Translations under genes and position numbers: made by a program
The notes under the pieces: generated by a model
Told to the model about the DNA's origin: nothing
Database searches by the model: none
Seen by the model: only the letters and a program-made list of their open reading frames with translations
Part shown: positions 8,370 to 16,353 of the stretch, piece after piece
Position numbering within the stretch: position 1 is the stretch's first letter
How the letters are laid out: each line of letters opens with the position of its first letter
Source: Firmicutes bacterium UBA7510
Lineage (GTDB): Bacteria; Bacillota; Clostridia; Tissierellales; Sedimentibacteraceae
NCBI GenBank assembly: GCA_002479485.1
Contig: DLNM01000034.1
Span: 1-49,723, forward strand
Length of the DNA stretch: 49,723 bases
Reading direction: 5' to 3'

Positions 8370-9653
8370 ATGAGAAAAAAAACAAAATATATGATAAGAA
8401 GAATTATACTTTTAGTTTTGTTAATTGTAATATTTACTGGTGCTTTTTTTATAATTAGCAATTTAAATAACAATGATCAAAAAGAGGATTTACCAAATGA
8501 TGATAACATAATTACAAATCCTGAAGGGGAGATAAAAGATCCTCAAAATGGTAAAGATGATGAAAATAAAAATCAGAATAAACCTGATGACGTAACAAAA
8601 AAAGAAGATATAAACATTACAATTTCAGCTGTTGGAGATATAATGTTTCATCCAAGACAAATAAATGGAGCTTATGATTCTGCAACAGGTACTTATAATT
8701 TTAAACCATATTTTGAGCCTATTAAATCAATAATAGAGTCAGCGGATATTGCTGTAGGCAATTTTGAAGGAACTACCTGTGGCAATGATATATACGAATA
8801 TCAAGGATATCCACTTTTTAACGCTCCTGATGAGGTGCTAGATGCAATTAAGTATGCTGGGTTTGATGTTTTATCAACGATAAATAATCACTCCTTGGAT
8901 ACTAGAAAAACTGGTGTAATTAGAACTATTGAAAAAATGGATACTAGAGGTTTAGCTCATGTAGGAACTTATGTTGAGAAACCAGAAACTAGAGTAATAA
9001 TGCAAGATGTTAAGGGTGTAAAGATAGCATTTTTAGCATATACAGAAATGTTAAATGGCCTTGATTCAGTTTTATCACCGGAAGATTTAGATGCAATGAT
9101 TAATAAGCTTGATGAAAGCAAAATAAAAGAAGATATTGCATATGCAAAGGAAAATAAAGCTGATTTAATTGTAATGATAGTGCATTGGGGAGATGAGTAT
9201 ATGCAAACTCCAAATGCTAGACAGAAGGACTGGGCTGATTTTATGTTATCAGAGGGTGTAGACATAATTTTTGGTAGCCACCCACATGTTATACAGGATG
9301 CAGAAGATTTTATATATAATGACAAACGAGTTTTTGTAGCTTATTCTACAGGAAACTTTATTTCAAATCAGAGAACTGAGGAAGAACTACCAGCTCAAAC
9401 AGAGGATGGGGTTATACTGACACTTAAAATTAAGAAAAGTGGAGAAACTGGTAAAACTACAATAGAGGATATTGAGTACACCCCTACATGGGTTTATAGA
9501 GGCAAGCAAGAAGGTAAAACTACATTCACATATAGAATACTACCTGTAATGGAGTATATAGAAAGTGGAGATTACTCAGCTGAAGCAAAAGAAAGAATGC
9601 GTAGATCCTATAAGGACACCATGTCTAAGTTAGATAAAGAGTTTAGCGAATAA
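8370..9653 (+). CDS. CapA family protein (poly-gamma-glutamate capsule type), membrane-anchored
   Basis: The 427-residue protein has a basic start and one membrane segment (about residues 10-30), an Asn/Asp/Lys-rich linker to about residue 80, then a PGA_cap metallophosphatase-like domain. Family motifs are ISAVGDIMFHP, VGNFEGTTCG, NNHSLDT, VHWGDEY, GSHPHVIQ and YSTGNFISNQ. CapA-type proteins are needed for polyglutamate capsule production in bacilli, but stand-alone copies in clostridia have unknown roles, and no capB/capC is near. It is followed 20 bp later by cdaA, so the genes may be co-transcribed. The ribosome site is weak (AAAGGG). Confidence 0.9.
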   Translation: MRKKTKYMIRRIILLVLLIVIFTGAFFIISNLNNNDQKEDLPNDDNIITNPEGEIKDPQNGKDDENKNQNKPDDVTKKEDINITISAVGDIMFHPRQINGAYDSATGTYNFKPYFEPIKSIIESADIAVGNFEGTTCGNDIYEYQGYPLFNAPDEVLDAIKYAGFDVLSTINNHSLDTRKTGVIRTIEKMDTRGLAHVGTYVEKPETRVIMQDVKGVKIAFLAYTEMLNGLDSVLSPEDLDAMINKLDESKIKEDIAYAKENKADLIVMIVHWGDEYMQTPNARQKDWADFMLSEGVDIIFGSHPHVIQDAEDFIYNDKRVFVAYSTGNFISNQRTEEELPAQTEDGVILTLKIKKSGETGKTTIEDIEYTPTWVYRGKQEGKTTFTYRILPVMEYIESGDYSAEAKERMRRSYKDTMSKLDKEFSE

Positions 9654-9673
9654 AATAAAACAGGAGACTCGAG

Positions 9674-10504
9674 ATGGAACAAATAAAATTGATTTTTACA
9701 AATATTTCCATTTTCAATATTATAGATATTGTAATAGTTTATTTTCTATTATATAAGGGATACATGCTAATTAAAAACATGCGTGCAAAGCAGCTTGTGA
9801 AAGGTATTGTTTTAATTCTTGTAATAACACAGTTATCTGGATTGTTTGAACTATTTACATTAAGCTGGATATTAAATAGCACGTTACAGGCGGGTTTTAT
9901 TGCTCTAGTAATATTATTCCAGCCTGAACTAAGAAGAGCACTCGAATATATTGGAAGAACGTCAATGTTTTCTTTATCGTCATTAGATAAGGATGTTGCT
10001 TCATCTCAAAAGGTTATAAAAGAAATATCCACTGCTACATCATCACTTTCAAGACAAAAGATAGGTGCTTTGATGATTTTTGAAATTAAAACTGGATTAA
10101 ATGAAATTATTGATACTGGAGTTACAATAAATTCAGAAATATCAAGTGGATTGTTAATTAATATTTTCATACCAAATACTCCTTTGCATGATGGTGCAGT
10201 CATTATAAGAGATTATAGGATAGCAGCAGCGGGTTGTTTTTTACCATTAACAGATAATAATCAACTTAGCAAAGACATTGGAACAAGACATAGGGCTGCT
10301 TTAGGCATGACTGAAAAATCTGATGCTATTGCTGTAATTGTTTCTGAGGAAACTGGATATATTTCATATGCTATTGACGGTAAATTATATAGAAACATTC
10401 AAATAGAAGAATTGGAAAGAGTATTGGCTAAGATATATTTAGACGATGACAAGCCAAAAATATTTGAAAAATGGAGAAGTATCTATGAAAATAAAAAACG
10501 ATAA
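9674..10504 (+). CDS. cdaA: Diadenylate cyclase CdaA (DacA)
   Basis: The 276-residue protein has three N-terminal membrane segments (to about residue 85), then a DAC domain with both catalytic motifs: D173-G174-A175 in PLHDGAV and R205-H206-R207 in GTRHRAALG. It joins two ATP molecules into cyclic di-AMP, which controls potassium and osmolyte transport and cell-wall balance in Firmicutes. The length and layout match CdaA. The following gene, cdaR, overlaps it by 20 bases, as expected for the conserved pair. GGAG lies 7 bases before the ATG. Confidence 0.97.
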   Translation: MEQIKLIFTNISIFNIIDIVIVYFLLYKGYMLIKNMRAKQLVKGIVLILVITQLSGLFELFTLSWILNSTLQAGFIALVILFQPELRRALEYIGRTSMFSLSSLDKDVASSQKVIKEISTATSSLSRQKIGALMIFEIKTGLNEIIDTGVTINSEISSGLLINIFIPNTPLHDGAVIIRDYRIAAAGCFLPLTDNNQLSKDIGTRHRAALGMTEKSDAIAVIVSEETGYISYAIDGKLYRNIQIEELERVLAKIYLDDDKPKIFEKWRSIYENKKR

Positions 10505-11723
10505 AATAATTATTCAGGTTATCTGTGCATTAGTTGCAGTTGGACTATGGGTTTTAGTAATGATTGATAAAAATCCTATGGGAGAAAAGCCATTTTATAG
10601 AATACCTGTAACAATTAAAAATGTAGAAGCACTTACTAGGGGCAGTACATCGTATATGCTGATGGAAAATAAAGATAGCTTTACAGTCAATGTAAAGGTT
10701 AAAGGACTATATAATGACCTATTAAAGCTTCAAGCTAAGGATATTAAGGCCACAGCTGAGATAACTGATTTTAAAGAAGGTTTGAATTCTTTAGTTGTTG
10801 AAGTAGAGATCCCCAATAATGATATGAAAGTCGACGTAATATCTCCAAAAAACATTACATGTACAATTGATCAAATTGTGTCTGTTTCTGTAGATGTTTT
10901 AGTACAATACCAAGGTGTTCAGGCTTCAGGATTTCATCTGGAGTACGGTGCTTCAAATCCTGATTCAGTTATTGTAAAAGGGCCAAGAAGTATAGTAAAT
11001 TCAGTAAGTAGTGCAATAGCTGTTGTTAATGTAGAAGGAATGCAGGAAAATGTTGTTCAGAATAAACCTGTTGTGCTATATGACAATACAAATAAAGAGA
11101 TAGATACGAAATTTTTAACAATATCACCAAGCTCTGTAGAAGCTAGCTATGATATTTTACCGACAAAAACAGTTCCTGTTAAACCTGTGTTCACAGGAGA
11201 GCCAGCAGAGGGCTATAAATTAACTGACTTAGCTATTGATATGAAAAGTGTTGAAATTGCAGCTCCTAAGGAGATTTTGGATACTATAGTTGAATTGGAA
11301 ACTGAGCCAATAGATATAACGGATGCTAGTTTAAATGTTATGTCTGAGAAGAAAATTGTTACTGGTAAGAATGTGAAAATTGTAGGAAAGACTAATAAAG
11401 CTAATGTAACTGCAACAATTGAAGAAATTGTTGATAAAGAGTTTGTTTTTGACTTTAGTGATATAGAGTTTGCCAATAAAGGTGATGATTATACCATTAC
11501 ACCTATAGACGAAGATCAAAAGATTACAGTTACAATAAAAGCTACCTCTACTATTATGAATAAAATTAATAAAGAAAATATAAAACTTGTTGTTGATTTG
11601 ATGGACTCTGTTGAGGGTTTAAACGAGATTTTATTAAGCGTTACAACAGATTCAGAGGTAGAAAGCCTGACTAGTGACACTGAATATGTTAAATTCAATT
11701 TGGAAAAATCAAAAGTTGAATAA
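10485..11723 (+). CDS. cdaR: CdaR (YbbR-domain regulator of CdaA)
   Basis: The 412-residue protein has one N-terminal membrane segment (IIIQVICALVAVGLWVLVMI) followed by repeated YbbR domains outside the membrane, with family stretches such as IPVTIKNVEAL and VSVDVLVQYQGV. CdaR binds CdaA and tunes c-di-AMP synthesis. I place the start at the ATG at 10485, which has GGAGA 7 bases upstream and overlaps cdaA by 20 bases; an upstream in-frame ATG has no ribosome site. In most Firmicutes glmM follows, but here the next gene is a sigma-54 activator. Confidence 0.92.
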   Translation: MKIKNDKIIIQVICALVAVGLWVLVMIDKNPMGEKPFYRIPVTIKNVEALTRGSTSYMLMENKDSFTVNVKVKGLYNDLLKLQAKDIKATAEITDFKEGLNSLVVEVEIPNNDMKVDVISPKNITCTIDQIVSVSVDVLVQYQGVQASGFHLEYGASNPDSVIVKGPRSIVNSVSSAIAVVNVEGMQENVVQNKPVVLYDNTNKEIDTKFLTISPSSVEASYDILPTKTVPVKPVFTGEPAEGYKLTDLAIDMKSVEIAAPKEILDTIVELETEPIDITDASLNVMSEKKIVTGKNVKIVGKTNKANVTATIEEIVDKEFVFDFSDIEFANKGDDYTITPIDEDQKITVTIKATSTIMNKINKENIKLVVDLMDSVEGLNEILLSVTTDSEVESLTSDTEYVKFNLEKSKVE

Positions 11724-11770
11724 AAATATAAATAATTAGTAATTAAATTAAGAATTGAGATGCTATTAAG

Positions 11771-13186
11771 ATGGATAAAAATATAAAAAATGTATTAAAA
11801 TTAGCAGATAATCATCTAAATAACTTAGAGGAATATCAGAGTCTTCTTGAAGCTATTTTTCTAAGCACTCAGGATGCTATTAGTGTTGTAAATGATAAAG
11901 GTGAACACATTATGGTAAATCCTGCCTATACCAAAATAACTGGAATTAGTACCGAAGATATACTTGGTAAGGAAGCTAGTTATGATGTTTTGGAGGGAGA
12001 GAGTGTTCATCTAAAAGTTTTAAAAACTAAGACTGCAATAAAGGGAGTGACGCTTAAGCTTAGACCAACAGGCAAAATAGTTATCGCTCAGGCTGCTCCC
12101 ATTATAGTTAATAATAAGCTTATTGGAAGTGTTGCAGGATTAACAGATGTAACTGAAATAAATAAATTAACCAATAAATTGCAGGAAGCAAAAAAGAAAA
12201 TTAGACAGTTATCAGCAAAGTACATTTTTGATGATATTATAGGAGAATCAGAAAAATTTATAGATAGTAAGCTTCAAGCTCAAAAAGCAGCTAGAGTTCC
12301 AGTTACGGTATTGTTAAGAGGAGAAAGCGGTACTGGTAAGGAACTGTTTGCCCACGCAATCCATGCTCAAAGCTCTAGAAAAAATAATCAGTTTATTAGA
12401 GTTAATTGTGCAGCCTTATCTGAATCACTTATAGAAAGTGAGTTGTTTGGCTATGTTGAAGGAGCATTTACCGGAGCCAAAAAAGGTGGGAAAAAAGGTT
12501 TATTTGAAGAAGCTAACAAAGGAACAATTTTCTTAGACGAAATATCAGAAATAAATCTTAATACTCAAGTTAAGCTTTTACGAGTTTTACAAGAAAAAGA
12601 AATAACAAGAGTTGGTAGTTCAATGAGTATTCCCATTGATGTTAGAATTATCGCTGCTACAAACGTAAATTTAGAACAGGCTGTTAGAAAAGGAAAATTT
12701 AGAGAGGACTTATATTATAGATTAAATATATTCCCAATAAACATACCTTCATTAAAGGAAAGAAAAGACGACATACCTTTATTAGTTAATGAATTTATTA
12801 AGAAATTTAACTATGAATATGGACGAAATATAAAAGGTATAGAAGAGCAAGCAGTGGACAAGCTTATGGACTATGATTGGCCTGGAAATGTAAGAGAATT
12901 AGAGAATTATGTAGGTCGATGTATAATAAACATGAACTTTAATGAGCAAATAATTAAAAGAAATAATTTACCACATCAAATTATAAAAACTGAAAGTTTG
13001 TATAATCCGAAAAAAGTTGTTAATGAAAGTATAGAAACTTTGGATGACCATATTAGCAGAGTAGAATCTGAATATTTGCAAAAGGTTTTATTAAATTTAA
13101 ATAATAATAAAACTGAAACAGCAAAAAAACTTGGTATTTCCATACGTAATTTATATTACAAACTTGATAAGTATAATATTGTTTAA
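11771..13186 (+). CDS. Sigma-54-dependent activator with PAS domain (BkdR/Fis type)
   Basis: The 471-residue protein has a PAS-type sensor region (about residues 20-130), a central AAA+ domain and a C-terminal Fis-type helix-turn-helix (about 440-470). The AAA+ part has Walker A G184-ESGTGKE, the sigma-54 contact loop GAFTGA at 231-236 and Walker B FLDEISE. Such proteins bind upstream of a -24/-12 promoter and open it by ATP hydrolysis. A matching sigma-54 promoter (13305-13320) and palindromic sites (13189-13235) lie directly downstream, in front of ptb. The gene most likely controls the ptb-buk-vor operon, like BkdR in bacilli. The PAS ligand is unknown. Confidence 0.93.
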   Translation: MDKNIKNVLKLADNHLNNLEEYQSLLEAIFLSTQDAISVVNDKGEHIMVNPAYTKITGISTEDILGKEASYDVLEGESVHLKVLKTKTAIKGVTLKLRPTGKIVIAQAAPIIVNNKLIGSVAGLTDVTEINKLTNKLQEAKKKIRQLSAKYIFDDIIGESEKFIDSKLQAQKAARVPVTVLLRGESGTGKELFAHAIHAQSSRKNNQFIRVNCAALSESLIESELFGYVEGAFTGAKKGGKKGLFEEANKGTIFLDEISEINLNTQVKLLRVLQEKEITRVGSSMSIPIDVRIIAATNVNLEQAVRKGKFREDLYYRLNIFPINIPSLKERKDDIPLLVNEFIKKFNYEYGRNIKGIEEQAVDKLMDYDWPGNVRELENYVGRCIINMNFNEQIIKRNNLPHQIIKTESLYNPKKVVNESIETLDDHISRVESEYLQKVLLNLNNNKTETAKKLGISIRNLYYKLDKYNIV

Positions 13187-13188
13187 TC

Positions 13189-13235
13189 GTGCAATAATTT
13201 GCACACATAATAACTAGGCAAAATATTGCATGCAA
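13189..13235. promoter_or_regulatory. Candidate upstream activator sites for the sigma-54 regulator
   Basis: Two TGCA-containing palindromes: GTGCAA-TAAT-TTGCAC (13189-13204) and TTGCATGCAA (13226-13235), with a further TGCA half-site just after. They lie 70-120 bp upstream of the -24/-12 promoter, the usual distance for enhancer-binding proteins. Assignment to the adjacent regulator is inference. Confidence 0.6.
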
Positions 13236-13304
13236 ATAACTGCACATGTAGTGTTTTGCTTTTTTGTATGTATTGAAAAATCAGTGTAAAATACTACAAT
13301 TTGT

Positions 13305-13320
13305 TGGCATAGTATTTGCA
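13305..13320 (+). promoter_or_regulatory. Sigma-54 (-24/-12) promoter upstream of ptb
   Basis: TGGCATAGTATTTGCA agrees with the consensus TGGCACRN4TTGCW, including the invariant GG and GC at the right spacing. It lies between the sigma-54 activator gene and ptb. Transcription would start near 13331 and give a leader of about 100 bases. Confidence 0.85.
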
Positions 13321-13340
13321 TGAATATAATATGAGGTGAT

Positions 13341-13388
13341 AGTGTGAAGAAAAAATTCTTCACACTGTGAAATAAAACACATTTCACA
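13341..13388 (+). other. ptb leader with two competing hairpins
   Basis: Hairpin 1: AGTGTGAAGAA (13341-13351) pairs perfectly with TTCTTCACACT (13356-13366). Hairpin 2: TGTGAAAT (13366-13373) pairs with ATTTCACA (13381-13388). The left arm of hairpin 1 (AGTGTGAA) can also pair with TTCACACT at 13383-13390, so alternative folds exclude each other. It lies in the predicted sigma-54 transcript leader. Confidence 0.6.
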
Positions 13389-13400
13389 CTTTATATTATA

Positions 13401-13430
13401 ATACCACTTTGTGGTATAATGGGAGGTTAT
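13401..13430 (+). repeat. CCACTTTGTGGT element, copy 1 (before ptb)
   Basis: The palindrome ATACCAC-TTT-GTGGTAT (13401-13417) runs into AATGGGAGGTTAT, which holds the ribosome site. The same stretch, with two changes, precedes the peroxiredoxin start at 47730-47760. GTGGTATAAT looks like an extended -10, but it touches the ribosome site, so an RNA hairpin role seems more likely. Confidence 0.7.
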
Positions 13431-13431
13431 A

Positions 13432-14331
13432 GTGAAAAATTTTGAAGATATTCTTAAAGTAGCGACTAATAAAAATGTTAAAATAGCCGTTGCGGCAGCA
13501 CATGATAAAGAAGTTTTATCAGCAATAAAAATGGGTATGGAAGTTAATTTAGTTACTCCAATACTAGTTGGTGATAAAAAACAGATATTAAGCTATGCAA
13601 ATGAGTTAAACCTTGATTTAACAAATGTTGAGATAATAGATGAAGCTGATATACAAAAAGCATCTGAAATAGCAGTAACATTAGTTCATGATGGAAAAGC
13701 AAAAATATTAATGAAAGGCTTAGTGGATACATCAATAATACTAAAAGCTGTGCTAAATAAAGATTTTGGTTTAAGAACAAACAACCTTTTAAGTCATGCA
13801 GCAGTCTTTCAATTAGAAAAATATCATAAACTATTGTTTGTAACAGATGCAGCTATGAATTTAGCGCCAAATGCAGATGAAAAAAGACAAATAACAGAAA
13901 ATATAGTTAGTCTTGCACATTCATTATCAATAAAGGAACCTAAGGTAGCAGTAATATGTGCAAAAGAAAAAGTAAATCCAAAAATGATAGCTACTGTTGA
14001 TGCAGCTGAGCTAGTTGAAAAAAATAAGGCTGGAGAAATAACAGGATGTATAATCAGTGGCCCTTTTGCACTTGATAATGCAGTATCTAAAGAGGCTGCT
14101 ATACATAAAGGTATTGATGATCCAGTTGCTGGGGATGCTGACATACTACTTATGCCTAATATAGAAGCAGGTAATGTTTTATATAAATCACTTGCATTTT
14201 TATCTAATTCTAAAAATGCTGGAATACTTCTTGGCGCTAAAGCTCCTATAGTATTAACATCAAGAGCAGATACAGATGAGGCTAAATTAAACTCTATAGC
14301 ATTAGCAGTAATGTATGCAAGTGTGAAATAA
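13432..14331 (+). CDS. ptb: Phosphate butyryltransferase (phosphotransacylase)
   Basis: The 299-residue protein matches Ptb in length and motifs: KGLVDTSIILKAVLN, LLFVTDAAMNLAPN and a C-terminal stretch with GAKAPIVLTSRAD. It converts acyl-CoA and phosphate to acyl-phosphate; buk follows and makes ATP from it. Beside the vor genes the likely substrates are isobutyryl-, isovaleryl- or 2-methylbutyryl-CoA, though straight butyryl-CoA is possible. The start is GTG, with GGGAGG 5 bases upstream inside the shared palindromic element. The operon appears to be driven by the sigma-54 promoter. Confidence 0.95.
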   Translation: MKNFEDILKVATNKNVKIAVAAAHDKEVLSAIKMGMEVNLVTPILVGDKKQILSYANELNLDLTNVEIIDEADIQKASEIAVTLVHDGKAKILMKGLVDTSIILKAVLNKDFGLRTNNLLSHAAVFQLEKYHKLLFVTDAAMNLAPNADEKRQITENIVSLAHSLSIKEPKVAVICAKEKVNPKMIATVDAAELVEKNKAGEITGCIISGPFALDNAVSKEAAIHKGIDDPVAGDADILLMPNIEAGNVLYKSLAFLSNSKNAGILLGAKAPIVLTSRADTDEAKLNSIALAVMYASVK

Positions 14332-14376
14332 ATTTCGGAAGTAAGGTTGAAAGAAATGAAAAATAATGAAAGGATA

Positions 14377-14447
14377 GGCACCGAGCCCATTCATAAATAT
14401 TATGTCTTTCTTGAAAAGAAAGACTGGGTTCTTTGTGAAATCGGTGC
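14377..14447 (+). ncRNA. Structured RNA element between ptb and buk (candidate)
   Basis: The ptb-buk gap folds into a nested structure. Outer stem GCACCGA (14378-14384) pairs with TCGGTGC (14441-14447). A middle stem GCCCA (14385-14389) pairs with TGGGT (14425-14429). An apical 9-bp hairpin GTCTTTCTT-GAA-AAGAAAGAC spans 14404-14424. The outer stem ends on the base before the first possible buk start. No good ribosome site is visible, so the fold may control buk translation. I do not recognise the class. Confidence 0.5.
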
Positions 14448-14459
14448 ATGGGCATAATT

Positions 14460-15533
14460 ATGGAAAAAATAAGACAATTAATAATTAATCCAGGCTCAAC
14501 TTCAACAAAAATTGCAGTTTTTGACAATGAAGAAGTTGTGTTTGAAAAAACATTAAGACATCAAACAGAAGAATTAGTAGGATATGATAAAATATCAGAC
14601 CAATATGAGTTTAGGATGAATATAATTTTAGATGCTCTTAAGGAAAATAATATAGAATTATCTTCACTATCTTCAATTGTAGGCCGTGGTGGATTATTAA
14701 AGCCGATTGAGGGTGGAACATATAGCATAAACGAAGTAATGGTGCAGGATTTGAAGGTTGGGGTTATGGGTGAGCATGCATCAAATCTTGGTGGTATGAT
14801 AGCTTATTCTATAGCTCAAAAGCTTAATATACCTTCTTTTATAGTAGATCCAGTAGTTGTTGATGAATTTGATGACATAGCTAGAATAAGTGGACATCCT
14901 AATTTTGAAAGAACAAGTATATTCCACGCATTGAATCAAAAAGCTGTTGCAAGACGTTGTGCAAAGGAACTAGGTAAGGAATATAATGAATTAAACTTAA
15001 TAGTAGTTCATCTTGGTGGTGGTGTTTCTGTTGGAGCTCACAAGAAGGGTAGAGTTGTAGATGTAAACAATGCACTTGATGGTGATGGACCATTTTCACC
15101 TGAAAGATCTGGCTCACTTCCGATTGGAGCAGTTGTTAAAGCTTGCTTTAGCGGAAAGTATACTAAAGAGCAGATGGCTAAAATGATAAAAGGTAATGGC
15201 GGACTTAACGCATATTTAAATACAAATGATGCTAAAAAAGTAAGTGAAATGGCTGAAGCAGGAGATGAAAAGGCTAAACTTGTATATGATGCTATGGCTT
15301 ATCAGGTATCAAAATCTATAGGAGAATGTGCTGTAGTATTAGATGGTAAGGTAGATGGAATAGTTATCACAGGTGGTATTGCTTATGATAAAGATTTTGT
15401 TAAGTTTATCTCTAATAAAGTAAGCTTTATTTCAAAAATATTTGTATATCCTGGAGAAGATGAGCTTTTAGCACTTGCTCAGGGTGGAATAAGAGTTATA
15501 AAAGGCGAAGAAAAAGCTAAAATTTACGCATAG
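14460..15533 (+). CDS. buk: Butyrate kinase
   Basis: The 357-residue protein is an ASKHA-fold acyl kinase: LIINPGSTSTKIAVFDN at the start, VGRGGLLKPIEGGTY, DPVVVDEF, FHALNQKAVARR, VVHLGGGVSVGAH and GIVITGGIAYD. It moves phosphate from (iso)butyryl-phosphate to ADP, giving ATP and the free acid. I prefer the ATG at 14460, which gives the usual MEKIRQLIINPGS start; an in-frame ATG at 14448 would add four residues. Neither has a clear Shine-Dalgarno sequence, and a stable predicted RNA fold ends directly before them. Confidence 0.95.
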   Translation: MEKIRQLIINPGSTSTKIAVFDNEEVVFEKTLRHQTEELVGYDKISDQYEFRMNIILDALKENNIELSSLSSIVGRGGLLKPIEGGTYSINEVMVQDLKVGVMGEHASNLGGMIAYSIAQKLNIPSFIVDPVVVDEFDDIARISGHPNFERTSIFHALNQKAVARRCAKELGKEYNELNLIVVHLGGGVSVGAHKKGRVVDVNNALDGDGPFSPERSGSLPIGAVVKACFSGKYTKEQMAKMIKGNGGLNAYLNTNDAKKVSEMAEAGDEKAKLVYDAMAYQVSKSIGECAVVLDGKVDGIVITGGIAYDKDFVKFISNKVSFISKIFVYPGEDELLALAQGGIRVIKGEEKAKIYA

Positions 15534-15568
15534 ACAATCTGTTGAGTGTCTGGAAAGGAGGAAGAAGC

Positions 15569-16243
15569 TTGACTGATAAAAGATTAATCATAGTAACAGG
15601 TCATTATGGAAGTGGAAAAACAGAATTTTCAATAAATAAAGCTATAGATTTAAAAAAGAAAAACGAAAAGGTTAATATAGCTGATTTAGATATAGTAAAT
15701 ACTTACTTCCGTACTAGAGAGAAAAAGGAATATTTAGAATCTTTAGGCATACATGTTTGCGATAGTAGTGTAAGAAGTACAACACTTGATTTGCCAGCAA
15801 TTCCTGCAGAAGTTATGGGTATTATAAGAAATGAAGCAGTAGCTGCTGTATTAGATATTGGAGGAGATGCGGTTGGAGCAAGAGTATTGGCTAGCTTTTC
15901 ACCCTTAGTTAAAAAGACAGATTATGATTTACTGTTTGTAATTAATGCTAATAGACCAGAAACGCAAACCGCTGAAGATGTAATTGATTATATAAAAGCT
16001 ATAGAATCAACATCTGACTTAAAAGTAACTGGATTAGTTAATACTACACATTTGCTTAAAGATACAACGGTTGATGATATAGAAAGAGGTCATAAGCTAG
16101 CTAAAGAGGTTTCTTTAATAACCAATATTCCTATATCTTATGAAGTTGCTATAGAAAGTGTTGCGTCTCAGATAGAAAATAAAGAGATTAAAGAAAAACT
16201 GTTCCCTATAAAAATGCATATGAGGGAAGAGTGGATGAGTTAA
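15569..16243 (+). CDS. P-loop ATPase of the ptb-buk-vor operon
   Basis: The 224-residue protein opens with a Walker A loop in VTGHYGSGKTEFS, followed by NIADLDIVNTYFR and AAVLDIGGDAVGARVLASF, resembling SIMIBI-type (ParA/CobW-like) ATPases. Similar genes occur beside 2-oxoacid ferredoxin oxidoreductase genes in clostridia, but I know of no proven function. A role in assembling or activating the Fe-S/TPP enzyme is possible. The start is TTG at 15569, with AAAGGAGG 7 bases upstream; reading back to 15542 in frame would place the ribosome site inside the gene. Confidence 0.8.
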   Translation: MTDKRLIIVTGHYGSGKTEFSINKAIDLKKKNEKVNIADLDIVNTYFRTREKKEYLESLGIHVCDSSVRSTTLDLPAIPAEVMGIIRNEAVAAVLDIGGDAVGARVLASFSPLVKKTDYDLLFVINANRPETQTAEDVIDYIKAIESTSDLKVTGLVNTTHLLKDTTVDDIERGHKLAKEVSLITNIPISYEVAIESVASQIENKEIKEKLFPIKMHMREEWMS

Positions 16244-16295
16244 CATTGTGTTTGTTTTTAAACAAATTTTGTTATACAAATTTTGTTTTACAATA

Positions 16296-16339
16296 TATGC
16301 TACATTGGCTCAACAAAGTTGAGACTATGAAATTATAAT
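16296..16339 (+). repeat. Palindrome plus extended -10 module, copy C (upstream of vorD)
   Basis: ATATGCTACATTGG, the perfect palindrome CTCAAC-AAA-GTTGAG (16309-16323), then ACTATGAAATTATAAT with TATAAT at 16334-16339, two bases before GGAGG. It matches the modules at 2723, 6342 and 38793. Just upstream lie two direct copies of ACAAATTTTGTT. It splits the ptb-buk-ATPase genes from the vor genes and could be an internal promoter or a processing hairpin. Confidence 0.7.
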
Positions 16340-16353
16340 ATGGAGGTTTTATA

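Noticed and set aside
13411..13420. GTGGTATAAT as a sigma-A promoter of ptb
   Set aside because: Transcription would start within or after the ribosome site, leaving no usable leader; the sigma-54 promoter upstream fits better.
13824..14390. Long open frame on the minus strand across ptb
   Set aside because: It lies opposite a clear ptb gene, has no ribosome site and no recognisable domain; the protein looks like a reverse-strand shadow.
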